DNA of 64,000 bases from Amphiura filiformis (taxonomy: Eukaryota > Echinodermata > Ophiuroidea > Amphilepidida > Amphiuridae): contig NC_092637.1 of NCBI RefSeq assembly GCF_039555335.1, positions 42,052,990 to 42,116,989 of the forward strand, given 5' to 3'. The notes under the pieces are model-generated. The model was not told the DNA's origin. It was given only the letters and a program-made list of their open reading frames with translations, and ran no database searches. Of the stretch, positions 45,931 to 56,961 are shown piece by piece. Every line of letters starts with the position of its first letter. Position 1 is the stretch's first letter. Made by a program: the position numbers and the translations under genes.

Positions 45931-46261
45931 CTCCTCCCCCGTTTACAATTTAAGTGCAATAATATGTTAAAAGGTACATGGAAATGTAATAATGGATCAG
46001 AAATTATTATGTCATGACTCTTAAAATATGGCGGTTATAAAGACATTTTAAGCACTATCATAGCCAAGTCAAGTACCAAGTCAAGTATTATTTTTTGGAG
46101 GAAATGTTCATAATGGCAAGCATTATGCAATATTCAGTTCTTTCATGCAGTAAAACAGGCTTAGAGTTTTGAGGAGTGCGAGAGTTCTGTGAGTGCTATC
46201 ACACTCTTCTGCACTCCTTAAATGATCATAATGAGTGTGATTTAAAGCACTCCTTAAATCT

Positions 46262-46629
46262 TTAAGGGGGTACTACACCCCTCAATAAATTTGTGTATAT
46301 TTTTGCATTTTCTCAAAAACTAATAACAAAATGGTAACAAAATGTATCCGTATTATAGGGGCAAGGAATCAAAATACTAAAATGGAATTTCAGTGACCCA
46401 AGACAAGCAGTTCATTATTTATGATAAGAAAAGAGGTACAGCTAGGATGTACCTCATATCCTATCATATTATACTGAACTGCTTGTCTTGAATCACTGAA
46501 ATTTCAGTGAAGTAATTTGATTCCTTGCCCCAATAATATACATAACCTTTGTTACCAGTGTGTTATTATTTTTTTTTTTTTTTTCAAAAAAAGTCTCAAA
46601 TTTACCAAAGGGGGGTAGTACCCCCTTAA
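46262..46629. mobile_element. TTAA-flanked MITE, intact copy
   Basis: Ends GGGGGTACTACACCCCTC and complement of GGGGGTACTACCCCCCTTTG, with TTAA at 46262-46265 and 46626-46629. The long inverted arms include GCAAGGAATCAAAATACT and CAGTGACCCAAGACAAGCAG. Best example of the family with 8353-9298, 18220-19512 and 53002-53360. Confidence 0.9.
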
Positions 46630-47234
46630 CCCTAACAGAACTAGGACTCACTAAAGCTCACTATTAAAAACGCTCTGCGTGCATGCATTCCACGGGACTT
46701 GATGACGCAATCAGACCAAGTCATATATACCCAGGGAATCGTTGGCCGGGCCAACGTCACCTGTGTAGCTACATGCTGGGGATCTTCTGCGTGGCATGCG
46801 AGGGGTCCCAGGTTCGAATCCCGGGGTGCCAAGTGACTTTCTTCTTCATCTTCTCTCCTTTTTCGTTCCTTCTTTCCCTTCCGATAGCACAAAAACCACG
46901 GGTAGGGTTAGGGTTAAGCTACATGCATGTTTTCCCTATATGCCTTCTTAACCCTAACAGAACTAGGACTCACTAAAGCTCACTATTAAAAACGCTCTGC
47001 GTGCATGCATTCCACGGGACTTGATGACGCAATCAGACCAAGTCATATATACCCAGGGAATCGGGCCAACGTCACCTGTGTAGCTACATGCTGGGGATCT
47101 TCTGCGTGGCATGCGAGGGGTCCCAGGTTCGAATCCAGGGGTGCCAAGTGACTTTCTTCTTCATCTTCTCTCCTTTTCGTTCCTTCTTTCCCTTCCGATA
47201 GCACAAAAACCACGGGTAGGGTTAGGGTTAAGCT
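46625..47234 (+). mobile_element. Tandem pair of tRNA-like SINE units with telomere-like ends
   Basis: Two direct copies (46625-46920 and 46947-47234) of a 290-bp unit. Each begins CTTAACCCTAAC and ends GTTAGGGTTAAG, which are exact 12-bp inverted termini with telomere-type TTAGGG sequence. Inside, TAGCTACATGCTGG (A-box-like) and GGTTCGAATCC (B box) mark a tRNA-derived promoter, followed by a pyrimidine-rich tail. The second copy lacks GTTGGCC. Two overlapping minus ORFs are shadows. Confidence 0.75.
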
Positions 47235-47392
47235 TACATAACATTTAAGTGTAATCACACTCCTCATTCACAAAATAGCGCTCCTCACAATTTTGAGGAG
47301 TGCTATTTATCGCACTCCTCAATATTTTTAAAACTCAAAGCCCGGTAAAAGAGTAGAACAACTTGCCTACATCCACTATTAATAAATGTTGC

Positions 47393-47651
47393 CATTTATA
47401 CAGCACCTTTCACATGTATTCTGCTGTTGTTAGAATATGGCTCTGCTATACAATGCTCAAGGCATGCTCATACCTTTAGATGGTGCTAAATGGACAAAAT
47501 TCCTAACAGCTCCCCATTTCACCCATGGGTAGAGAAAAAAAAGTGAAGTAAAGCGCCTTGCCCAAGTGCACAACACGATGGCACCGCCAGGGCTTGAACT
47601 TGCAACCCTCCAACTGTGAGGTAGAGCCTGTACCACTGCGCCACATTGCCC
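47393..47651 (-). mobile_element. tRNA-derived SINE, minus-strand copy
   Basis: On the minus strand the head has an A box (GGCGCAGTGGTACAGG) and B box (AAGTTCAAGCCC), then GGTGCCATCGTGTTGTGCAC, TTGGGCAAGGCGCTTTACTT, GAAATGGGGAGCTGTTAGGA and a tail ending GGTGCTGTATAAATGG. Nearly full-length and better preserved than 7318-7585. Confidence 0.85.
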
Positions 47652-48127
47652 CTGTTACTCATCAGACAACTTCAGCTTTCAAAATGATCTGTTCTAGCTA
47701 AATGTTGTGACGCAGGACCCTGATTCAAACAAACAAGACACAGTTCATGGATCAGGTGTACGGTATAGTAATTTGTTCTAACTTTCCATTTTCATATCTA
47801 ACTAGGACTCTGCACTGAACCTTGTCATGTGGGGCAGGATTAGATAAAGGGATATAAACCCGGGTATGAGACATTAGAAATTATTTCCTAGCCTCTTAAC
47901 CACAGGGTTGATGGGCTACAATAGCTATTCAAGACACGGTGTATGTAAGGGATAAACTGTGCATATGAGATATGGGTCCAAGTGGGGGAAATGTTCACTC
48001 CGTGAACAAAAATAGACCTTTCAATCACACCTCCACTTTAAGTTTACAGGGAGGTATAGAATCCAAGATCCAAAAAATTCATTGGTTGAAATTCATGTTG
48101 GTAGATTTCGTCCATGCATTGCATGCA
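47652..48127. other. No gene seen
   Basis: Unassigned sequence. Confidence 0.4.
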
Positions 48128-48630
48128 ACATACTTGGCAGTGGGGTTTGACCCCCACCCTTTTTATTTGACCCCCACCCTTTTTATTGAGGCACCCTTTA
48201 TATTGAAAATTCCTGACCCCACGCTTTTTACTGAGGCACCCTTTATACTGAAAATCCCTGACCCCCACCACTTTTTGTTTTTTCCCCTATTTGTATACAT
48301 TGATGAAGTCACAGGCAATTTGGTTTGAAGTAAATCAAGTACGCCGAATTCTGCACTTATCATCACACGATAACCTAGTGGATGTAAACATGCATCAAAT
48401 AGAATTTTATCTTGCGATATGTTTTGCTGGCAGTGGTTTGGCACTTATTCTTGTGGTTATTTTATCATTCAATAAATATATATTGCAAGCTGGCACTCCC
48501 ACCCTTTTATTTTACTCCCACCCTTTATATCAATCCACCCTTTTACCAACAAAGTTTAAACCCCCACCCTTTTAAGGATTTTCCAAATTTCCAAGTGGCA
48601 CCCTTTAAAAAGGGTGCCCTGCCAACAGTG
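48128..48630. mobile_element. Probable TIR element with internal CCCACCCTTTT repeats
   Basis: TTGGCAGTGGGG at left and CCCTGCCAA at right are inverted. Near each end are several CCCCCACCCTTTTTATTGAG-type units, and GGCACCCTTTAAAAAGGGTG (48597-48618) is a 22-bp palindrome near the right end. ORFs on both strands here are repeat-driven. Confidence 0.45.
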
Positions 48631-48717
48631 TGCAATAACATTGATTTACATCAAATGGTTTTATAATTAAAGCTTTTTAAATAATTATGTTCTTGTTATT
48701 ATTGTCTTCTTTCACAG

Positions 48718-48873
48718 GGGCATGATGATTTGAAAAGGGGACCTCAGGACATCAATCTACCTCTTATAGAGCTGCCATGGTTACAGAAAAAAAGCATGCT
48801 TTTTGAATGGAGCGTACATTTTCTTGTTGGTACCGTTTATTCAACCTACACAATTTGTCAAACAATGCTATAA
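48718..48873 (+). CDS. Possible terminal exon, unrecognised
   Basis: A strong pyrimidine tract and CAG (about 48690-48717) precede a 51-codon open frame ending in TAA at 48871-48873. The peptide starts GHDDLKRGPQDINLPLIELP and includes MLFEWSVHFLVG. It lies outside any TIR element I recognise and its composition is protein-like, but I do not recognise a family and see no good polyadenylation signal. It may pair with the candidate exon at 45456-45563. Chance or an unrecognised repeat is equally possible. Confidence 0.22.
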   Translation, partial: GHDDLKRGPQDINLPLIELPWLQKKSMLFEWSVHFLVGTVYSTYTICQTML

Positions 48874-49256
48874 ATTAGTATTGTAAAGTACCAGCCTTCA
48901 GCAAAAGTCAAGAGATGAATTGAATTATCTTTGGCAATATTAAGTGACATTTTATCAGACTATCTTTAATGATCTGGGGGACTAATTTGTGGCCTCACGT
49001 GAATGACACTATATGTGTCATGTTAAAAACTGCTGTGGAAGAAGTAGCAGAATTAAGATAAATAATGGGCTTAACCCACCACTAATTGCAACGGAATTGT
49101 GCAGGCTCTGTGCTGGACTCTTATACCTGTATGATGATCTAAGATGCTCGCTGGTTTGGGAATGGAACTTGCTCGCTAATTGCAAATTGGGCTAGTTCTA
49201 TTTATCACCCATTAATTTCAAAAAAGCATATTAAGAACATAATCACCTTCAAACTA
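48874..49256. other. No gene seen
   Basis: Unassigned sequence; the 60-codon ORF at 49013-49195 has no support. Confidence 0.4.
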
Positions 49257-49420
49257 AACCCTTCAGTTGATAGCACTTTACACTGCATGATTAGCAGTGT
49301 GTCTGCTATCTTTAGTAGATAGCACTAATCCCGGGGTGTAATCAGTGGTATATCTGATATCTTCAGTTGATTACACTGCATAATCAGCAATGTGTCTGCT
49401 ATCTTCAGTAGATAGTATAC

Positions 49421-49579
49421 AAATATTGACTGCTATGAGCGGCATGGTTTTGATTATAGGCCCAAGGTGATCTCAAAACCATGCTATGACCCAAGGCACA
49501 GCCGAGGGTCATAGCATGGTTTTGAGATCACCATGGGCCTATAATGTTAACTATGACCCAAATAAAGCAGTCAATATTT
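49421..49579. mobile_element. Foldback element with 27-bp perfect inner arms
   Basis: Outer ends AAATATTGACTGC and complement. Inner arms 49466-49492 and 49506-49532 (GGTGATCTCAAAACCATGCT and on) are perfect inverted repeats around a 13-nt loop. Confidence 0.8.
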
Positions 49580-49588
49580 GTTTTATAT

Positions 49589-49885
49589 ACTTTTTGTCAT
49601 CTGATTGGTTAAAAGGCCTATTTTATTGTTCATAGGTCATGGTAAAATTTACAAAGAAAGTTTTTCGTTATGAACTGATCGCGTCACCGCAACTGGCAGG
49701 CAGCGGGTTGGCGCCGCGTGTGTAATGCGAACACGTCATCGCGCGCGTAGAGTTTGATCGGGACGCACACCGATGATGTGAAAATGACTATGCCCGGGGA
49801 ATAGTTCAGTTTTTACGTAATTCTTAAAAAGGAGGGCATAGCTAATTCAATGACTGCACTTTTAACCAATCAGATGACAGGAATC
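49589..49885. mobile_element. TIR element with GTCATCTGATTGGTTAAAAG ends
   Basis: Perfect 20-bp inverted repeats at 49596-49615 and 49859-49878, with weaker TATATA pairing outside. The interior is CpG-rich (GCGCGCG and similar) compared with its flanks. Confidence 0.7.
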
Positions 49886-49908
49886 TATATATGAGGTATG
49901 TAACACTA

Positions 49909-50212
49909 TACGCCGTAGAAGTGACGTCATAATCGGATTAACTACCATAGCAATAGATGAATACAAGTTTTGAATATACCGCGCTGCACTGCAGCACTTT
50001 GCACTCATCACCTGTCTTCAATCATATAATAGAATACCACTCTTTTCAAAGAGACTAATCTTACAGGTGCAAGTTATCAGGATTTCTTTGACATTTATGG
50101 TTCAATGCATCGGTACCGCATGAACGCTGTAGTGCGGGGCGATATAGCCAAAATTGTATTCATCTATTGCTATGGTAGTTAATCCGATTAACTACGTCAC
50201 TTCTACGGTGTA
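49909..50212. mobile_element. 300-bp MITE with 55-bp TIRs and TA target
   Basis: The ends read CGCCGTAGAAGTGACGT and complement of CACCGTAGAAGTGACGT, then ATCGGATTAACTACCATAGC. TA flanks both ends. The block GTAGTTAATCCGATTA also occurs in the family at 39226-40820, so the two may be related. Confidence 0.85.
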
Positions 50213-50235
50213 TGTACTAAAAAAGTAGATCCCTA

Positions 50236-50294
50236 AAAAAGGTAAAAGAGAGAAAAGAAAGAGAAAGGGAGATAGAGAGAAGGGGAAAGAGGAC
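50236..50294 (+). repeat. Purine-only tract
   Basis: About 59 bases of nearly pure A and G (AAAAGAGAGAAAAGAAAGAG and on). Confidence 0.8.
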
Positions 50295-50490
50295 TGGTAC
50301 TTTGTGTAATCAGTGTGTAGGCCTATACACTGTAATCAGTGGTATGTCTGCTATCTTCAGTTGATAGCACTTTACACTGCATGATCAGCAGTGTGTCTGC
50401 TATCTTCAGTACTAGATAGCACTATACACTGTGTAATCAGTGGTATATCTGTTATATTCAGTTGACTACATTTACACTGCATGATCATAG

Positions 50491-50732
50491 TAGAAAGATC
50501 ACAGCGGTCTATCTGCTCTAGTTTTTTGTGCATCATTTTTAGGCAAAAGTGTCAGCCAGGTTGAAATTATCCAAAAAATAAGAGTCCCATCTTTCTGATT
50601 AATCTGGCAGGCATTTCTGAAAAGCGACATGAGCTGAGATATTTGGTTTGAAAAATGCAGTTTTTGTGATTTTTTTCCTTTTTTAAAACCAAAAATGCCA
50701 ATTATTAAAACAGACATAACTTTGAAAGTAAA
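50491..50732. other. No gene seen
   Basis: Unassigned AT-rich sequence; possibly the outer flank of the next element. Confidence 0.4.
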
Positions 50733-51000
50733 TATGTGACCATCCACCACAACTGAGCCCGGATGTCGCCAGTGCCACTATTGAGATATGCTCCATTGAA
50801 CTTAACAATAAACAAATTAACAATAGGAAACAAAGGATTTATTGACTGTTTTATTGATTTTTCACTACTTAAATGTCAAGTACTATAGTAGACATGATAT
50901 ACATCATTTTAAAGCTAATTTCAAGCAGAATATTTTGGTTGAATATCTCAAAAATGATGATTGGCGACTTCAGGGCTCAGTTGTGCTGGATGGTCACATA
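50733..51000. mobile_element. 264-bp MITE with TGTGACCATCCA ends
   Basis: About 38-bp TIRs start TGTGACCATCCACCACAACT, then GAGCCC, and end with the complement. TA flanks at 50733-50734 and 50999-51000. Confidence 0.85.
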
Positions 51001-51365
51001 TAGTATGAACTTCATATTTGGTGTGGAGAATACATGTCACATGTGTATTCAATATTTGTCTTTATTTTATCTTGATGCAATATTTTGGGTAAAATGTATT
51101 ATTTTGATGATTTTGTTTAATTTTGACCAAAAAAGTTAATTTTACATGATAAAAAATATTTGAAATAAAAAGTGTTAATGCATTGATATGAATGTTGGGC
51201 GAAAACTTCAAAATGACTTTGTAACCTCTCTAAATCTTTTAATCATAGGACTTGTTATTGTGGGCTTCCTGCTATTATAGGTCTATGTATTTACATGTAT
51301 AAAAGTGGAAAAATCCAAATAATATGTATTTCATGCTGAAATAGCCTATGGTATTCTGGAAGGCA

Positions 51366-51590
51366 TATCGTAAAAACCCCGTCTACAAGCATATAGAGTG
51401 CTTCTGATGGAAAGCTACATTAATCCAGGCGCCATTATGGAGTTTGAGCAAATAAATTACGGATCCAAGCATATACAAACAAGTATTATCTTAAGACCAA
51501 TCTATTGTATTGGTATATTTACGCTTGCTTCGAATTAATTTAGCTTTCCTAAAAAACACTATATATGCTTGTAGACGGGGTTTTACGGTA
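51366..51590. mobile_element. 221-bp MITE with CCCCGTCTACAAGCATATA ends
   Basis: TIRs of about 28 bp (CGTAAAAACCCCGTCTACAA at left; complement at right) with TA at 51366-51367 and 51589-51590. Confidence 0.85.
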
Positions 51591-52442
51591 CGTCAAAAAC
51601 TATGGGTCACAGAAATAAGTCGGTGTGAACTTTTTTAATTCAAAGATCCAGCTCAATACATTGATATACATTTCTTGTCAAATAAATAAATTTTCACTCC
51701 CCAAAATAGTGTAAAAGCATTTTAGGTAAAAAATTAAAAAAGCATGAAAAAAGCATGTTTTAACCAAAATTTTGCCTCAATACGGTATGATGGAATACAG
51801 CTGGGTATTATTTTTCAATTATGCTTTCCGTGATATTTTAGGGTCATTTAGTCTATTGCAGAAACTTTTTTTGCAAGTCCGTCCATAGAACAGGTTTTCG
51901 CACACCTTATATTAATTTTCCGAACACCAAGACCACTGAAATTCGGAAAATTGGGCATCTACCTTCCACAGAACCAAATCACCAATAGAAAGTAGTCTAG
52001 GTCCATGCCTGGGATATTAAATGTATTTTGAAGATGTCAATTGTGTATCAAAAAGTCAAAATGTTGTGTATGCAATAAATAAAATGACTCCCAAAATTTG
52101 CTTATGCTTTGAAACTTTGATTATTTTGTTTGTATTTAGTGGTTTTTTTTGGATAACATATGGGTACAAAAGCTACTCCCAGTCCATGAGTATGGGTATG
52201 GTACGGGTACAGGTCTGAAAGTCAAACCAAAATAGGGCATGAGTACGGGTACGGGAACAGAGCCATATGGGCACGGAAATTGGCACTCGAGTACAAGTAC
52301 TACAACTACAAGTCTGCTGATTTGACAGTTTTGGACAATTTTTTCAATTGGGACGCATATTTAGGGACTTTTTGATTTGAGTTTAGGTGTTTCTTACAAG
52401 AAATCAACCCTCTGGAGTGGCACATCCCTGTATACCTTATAA
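51591..52442. other. No gene seen
   Basis: Unassigned. Repeated GGGTAC/GGTATG words at 52190-52300 look like simple-sequence decay. Confidence 0.4.
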
Positions 52443-52595
52443 GGCTGTATCAAAATGATTGTTACCCAACAGTTTCCAGTACAAGTACAAAAAGACACAA
52501 AATCACCTAATCAATATATAAATTTGTCATTTCAAGAGGATGCTATGTTGCAAATATCACAACTTTATTTAATATGTCAATCATTTTGATACAGC
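52443..52595. mobile_element. Short MITE with GCTGTATCAAAATGATTG ends
   Basis: Exact 18-bp TIRs at 52444-52461 and 52578-52595. No clear target duplication. Confidence 0.75.
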
Positions 52596-53001
52596 ATGTA
52601 ATATGGCCTCCCATTATCCCATATAGTTTTTTCCTGCCAAAAATTAATTCTCCCCCCCCCCCCCCCGGCACATGAATAATGTAAACGTGGACATTTTCAC
52701 AGAACATTTGTGCTTTTCATGCTTAATGCAGATACCACGAAAATAATAACTACTCAAATAATAATTGTGTTCATTCATGTATAGGACTGCAAAAAAACTG
52801 GTATCCTGTAGTTCAAAATTGGCAAAGCACACAAAATAACATGTGTGAAAATTCCCACATTTTATGTCAAACTTTATGTCACAGACCAGGGACTTGTGAA
52901 AATTGGTAAATAATAAATATCTGCTGTGAAACAAACTTAGATAAGTAATTCTCTGGCCATGGGTAGTGATGGCTGGCAAAAGGAAAGTGGAAAATGGTGC
53001 T

Positions 53002-53360
53002 TTAAGGGGATACTACACCCTTGGCATATTTTGTGCCTATTTTTGCATTTTTCTCAAAAATGATAGCGTATTGGTGACAAGTAAGATATGTATATTATAG
53101 GGGCAAGGACTACAACTACTGCACTGTAAATTTTATTTCAGCACAGACAACGGTTGTGGAGTTACAGTCAAAAATGAGGGAAAACCAATATTTGATCAAT
53201 AAATCAATAACTACTTGCCTTGAGTTGCTGAATTTACAGTGCAGTAGTTGTAGTCCTTGCCCCTATAATATACATATCTTACTTGTCAGCAACTCGCTAT
53301 AATTTTTGAGAAAATGCAAAAATAGGCAAAAAATTTGCCAGGGGTGTAGTACCCCCTTAA
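53002..53360. mobile_element. TTAA-flanked MITE, intact copy
   Basis: TTAA at 53002-53005 and 53357-53360; ends GGGGATACTACACCC and complement of GGGGGTACTACACCCC. Contains the uninterrupted site AGATATGTATATTATAGGGG, which shows where the nested element at 18315-19240 inserted in its sister copy. Confidence 0.9.
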
Positions 53361-53602
53361 GTTAATTGATAACCTTATCTACATATGAGACAAAATAAAT
53401 TCACACCAAAAAACAGGTAATATTGTTCAGCAAATTCTTATATTTATTTCATAAAGTTTGTTGTAGAAAAAATAATTGATCAGGATACACTTACCCAATA
53501 AATTTTAAATAATCAGCAGTACTATTTCCAAAAGGTACGTTTGACCAATAAAATTTAGATTTATCAGTATCTTTTCATGGAAGTACATACTTCCATGATC
53601 TG

Positions 53603-54011
53603 ATCAATTCTCCTATTCACAATAAAGGGTGCCGCCAGCGGTTTGCGATGTAATCGTGATGTATCATGGGAAAAGGTCGACATCAAGTCCGCGCAATACG
53701 AATATTACCATGCTATTACATAGGAACATGTGACAATATTTTTTAGTTTGTCAATATAACGGTATTACACGCAAATCGATAGAGAAAAAATAATTGTGCA
53801 CATTTCAAATCACATTATTAAGTATTATTGAGTATCGATTCGCGTGTAACACCTTTATTTTGACAAACTAAAAAATATTGTCACATGTTCCTATGTAATA
53901 GCATGGTAATATTCGTATTGCGCGGACTTGGATGTCGACCTTTTCCCATGATACATCACGATTACATCGCAAACCGCTGGCGGCGCCCTTATTGTGAATA
54001 GCGAGAATTGA
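53603..54011. mobile_element. Foldback element with ~180-bp near-perfect arms
   Basis: Left arm 53603-53781 and right arm 53833-54011 match with few changes (landmarks GCCAGCGGTTTGCGATGTAA, GTCCGCGCAATACGAATATT, AGGAACATGTGACAATATTT) around a 50-nt loop. The similarity of the arms suggests recent origin or gene conversion between arms. Flanking target duplication is not clear. Confidence 0.85.
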
Positions 54012-54051
54012 ACAAGATACACCTTTCCTGTAAATCATTCAATCTGATCAA

Positions 54052-54304
54052 AATCCTATCAGTGGCGTAACTAGGGTTGGTAGCGCCCATGACAAGAAAC
54101 AAAATTGGCGCCCCTATCCCCACCCGAGAATATCTTGGACGCTGGGGTGATAAAAAGACATGAAATTGCAATCATGCTCATGCATGCCAAATGGTACTAG
54201 GTTCAATATTTTTTTCAAGTGAGGCCGATTTGTCGCCCCCCCCTAGTGGTAGTGCCCGGCGCACATTGCCCCCCCCCCCCCCTAGTTAGGCCACTGAATC
54301 CTAC
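54052..54304. mobile_element. 237-bp hAT-like MITE
   Basis: TIRs CAGTGGCGTAACTAGG and complement of CAGTGGCCTAACTAGG, one mismatch in 16. AATCCTAT at 54052-54059 and AATCCTAC at 54297-54304 form an 8-bp target duplication with one change. CAGNG termini and 8-bp duplications are typical of hAT elements. A degraded relative is at 61201-61510. The minus ORF at 53989-54171 is not a gene. Confidence 0.85.
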
Positions 54305-54378
54305 TCCCTATATACAGCACTATTTTTTTGGAGCGATTGCCGAATAGGGTGCAACTCTACTAGTCTTATTACAAGACT

Positions 54379-54576
54379 GCCCTACCAGAGCTGCCAATAT
54401 TTGAATCTTGAAAAGGGAGATTTCCTGTTGCAATCAGGGAGATTTGTCAAAATGTGTACATCTTAATGGGCGAAACCATTTCCTTTTCAGGGAGATGACC
54501 AAAATTAAGGGTTCTGAAGGGTTAAAAGTAGGGAGTCTCCTGCGAAAAGAGGGAGAGTTGGCAGCTCTGCCCTACC
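54379..54576. mobile_element. 182-bp MITE with exact 8-bp target duplication
   Basis: GCCCTACC is duplicated exactly at 54379-54386 and 54569-54576. TIRs AGAGCTGCCAA and complement. The interior repeats AGGGAGAT-type words. Probably hAT-like. Confidence 0.8.
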
Positions 54577-54705
54577 CCAACCCTAACCTCTGTAAACGAG
54601 GACCGGACTCAAGCCTAGCAAGTTGCACCCTTGTACCATTTTTTTAACTAAAAAAATATCCTGTTTTGCCAAATGAAACAGTTAAATCCTATAATCATTT
54701 AGTTC

Positions 54706-54988
54706 TAAGGGACCATTCACAAACACTTGTTAGGGGGGCCTGATGCAAAATGAGGGGTGCCTTAAATGTTTTGACCCTCTTAAGGGGGGGCCCTGAAAAA
54801 ATTGACCACAAATTTTCCTGGGAAAATTGAGTTTATATGCTTTTCTATGGGGTTAACCCATAATTTTCATGTCAAAAAGGGGGGCCCTGAAATTTTTGAG
54901 ATCTGACAAGGGGGGCCCCGAAAAAATTTTGCTATGAATTTTTTTTGCATCAGCCCCCCCCCAACAAGTGTTTGTGAACAGTCCCTAA
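54706..54988. mobile_element. 277-bp Harbinger-like MITE
   Basis: TAA is duplicated at 54706-54708 and 54986-54988. TIRs start GGGACCATTCACAAACACTT and continue GTTAGGGGGGCCTGATGCAA. A 3-bp TWA duplication and G-rich ends fit PIF/Harbinger. The interior has GGGGGGCCCTGAAAAAAT repeats. Confidence 0.85.
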
Positions 54989-55075
54989 TGGTAATGAAAG
55001 TCATCATATTTTAATATTTGGTCAATTTTTTTAAAATAAGGGCAAAATACTTGCATATTTAGGGCATTTTTGTAG

Positions 55076-55525
55076 GCTGTGACCCGGGGGGGCACTCCAA
55101 CTTTGGAGGTGAAGCGTATGTAGGGCTGTTAAGACCCCCTTTTTCAGCATCGCTGTCACCCAAGACCCCATATTTTTTTACGAACACATGGTCTGTCACC
55201 CGAAGACCCCCATTTTTCCATTTGATCTGTCACCCAAAGACCCTTACAAGTTCAATTTGAACACCAACTTTCATTTATCACTGATTTTGTTACTTATTTT
55301 GAAAAAACAATGAAATTTGAAGCCATTTAAAAAAAGGTCATGTTCTCACCCAATGACCCCATATTTTTTACATTTTGCTCTCACCGAATGCCAAAAATCA
55401 TGCTCTCACCCAATGACCCCATATTTTTTACATTTTGATCTCACCGAATGCCCCGTAATGCGAAAGTGCCAGCCCTACACCTATATCCATTTCATATTGA
55501 AGTGCCCCCCCCCCCGGGCTGTGAC
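55076..55525. mobile_element. TIR element with internal tandem repeats, copy 2
   Basis: Same family as 67-570. GCTGTGAC is duplicated exactly at 55076-55083 and 55518-55525. Ends CCGGGGGGGCACTCCAAC and CCCCCCCCCCCGG. The interior has six or more CACCCAATGACCCC-like units (CACCCAAGACCCC, CACCCGAAGACCCC), showing the internal array is part of the family. The 88-codon ORF there is repeat-driven. Confidence 0.85.
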
Positions 55526-56125
55526 ATCAAGCCCAAATACTTGTACAAAGACTAATTGCATTCTATTTTTTCACATTTTCTAATCTTTATCATAACCGGC
55601 GATAATCAAAATTAACATAAAATATTTAAATATTGAGCTAACTAGCCTGTATTCAAGATTTTGAATACTAAGAATGTGCCAAGTCTTTGAAATTTGTGAC
55701 TGATTTGAGCATTACCAGAAATGCATTAAGCTATTTGCTCTGAGCAAGCAATTGCAAACCCCATGTCACATATGGATGCCACTGATTTTCCACGAACTGA
55801 AGCATTTCATAGCAGAAATATATTCCAGCAAATATTTCAGGCATGCGACTACATGTACACTTTCCTTAAAAACCAAAAATGTGTGTGAAGTTGGGCAAAA
55901 AGTACCAAAAAGAGGCTGAAGTTAAATAAAGTTGTGGAAATTTTGGCTAAGAAAAAACTGAATTCAGTTTAAAACTGAAAATTCTCATGCCTGGTTTTTG
56001 CCCAATCAGAACCATTTCCTGAAATAAAACAAAATGTATACGGCCCCTAGATGACTTTTGATTCCATTGTCCTTCTTCACCCTTCCCATAAACATGATAC
56101 AAGAAGAATTTTAATCAACCTTGGG
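55526..56125. other. No gene seen
   Basis: Unassigned AT-rich sequence. Confidence 0.4.
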
Positions 56126-56403
56126 TAAGGAGGCTATCATTTTCTTCAGAAAGGGGTCCCAAATTTACATTTGCATTTATGACCCCCCCAACCACCAATA
56201 CACCTTATCCCCTAACACTGGCCAAAATTGTATTGAAATCAGTCTTTTTGAATAAAATAAACACACTATCTGCGGTCATCTAGTGACTCCCTACATTTTG
56301 GTCACCAATTTTGATGACCCCCCCAATTTTTTCTTTCCGACCAAAAAATTATGATCCCCCGTATATTTGGACCCCCCCTTCCGAAGAAAATGATAGCCCC
56401 TAA
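56126..56403. mobile_element. 272-bp Harbinger-like MITE, second family
   Basis: TAA at 56126-56128 and 56401-56403. TIRs of about 30 bp begin GGAGGCTATCATTTTCTTCA and end with its complement GAAGAAAATGATAGCCCC. Confidence 0.85.
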
Positions 56404-56960
56404 GGCCTAAAAAAATCATTTGATTGGCGTAACCCGACCGACCCTAAAATAGGCCCAACCCTAGACTTTTTTCTTATGTTTTGCAACAAAATTTTTAAAA
56501 CATAAAAGTTCCAAGGCCTTTATCATACGCAATTTACCGCTTAAAATGTGTGTAAATTTTCTTTAAAAGAATTGCCGACCGACCTACCCTAATTTTTTTT
56601 TATGTTATGCTAATCAAGCAATTTTTTATGGCCTAATTATTTATTACTTCCTGGAGACCTCATTTGAACCCAATACAATGCAATATGACCCTTTTGGTCT
56701 CCATAAGGTCCCTATTCCTAACCAATGATCATTGGCATTGCTGTTTATAAGTTTGAGTTCAATACCAGTAGTAGGGATATTTTTGGAATAGTATCTATTT
56801 TATCACATACACCAACATAGACACCCCTACTTACATACATACAGAAAATATGTCTGAAATTGTTCCTCTGGTAAATTTTATTTTTTAAATATATCAATTG
56901 AAGTAAAAATAGTTTGCTCATAGATACTGCATGGATATATTTAAGATAATGCCACACTTT
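56404..56960. other. No gene seen; GACCGACC-containing repeat end
   Basis: GTAACCCGACCGACCC (about 56430) and GCCGACCGACC (about 56575) resemble words at 59890-60080. A decayed repeat is likely but its limits are unclear. Confidence 0.35.
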
Positions 56961-56961
56961 G

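Larger units (their letters stand above)
46154..47347. mobile_element. Outer TIR element hosting a MITE and a SINE pair
   Basis: The outer ends, ACAGGCTTAGAGTTTTGAGG at left and the complement of ACCGGGCTTTGAGTTTT at right, are inverted. Both arms continue with GAGGAGTGCGA and repeats of GAGTGTGAT. Between the arms lie the TTAA-flanked MITE (46262-46629) and the tandem SINE-like unit (46625-47234), giving a nested structure. Confidence 0.6.
49257..50490. repeat. Minisatellite interrupted by three inserted elements
   Basis: Units of about 65 bp with GTGTCTGCTATCTTCAGTTG, GATAGCACT, TACACTGCATGATCAGCAGT occur at 49257-49420 and again at 50303-50490. The block between them holds three TIR elements and a purine tract, so they entered one original array. 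Confidence 0.75.
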
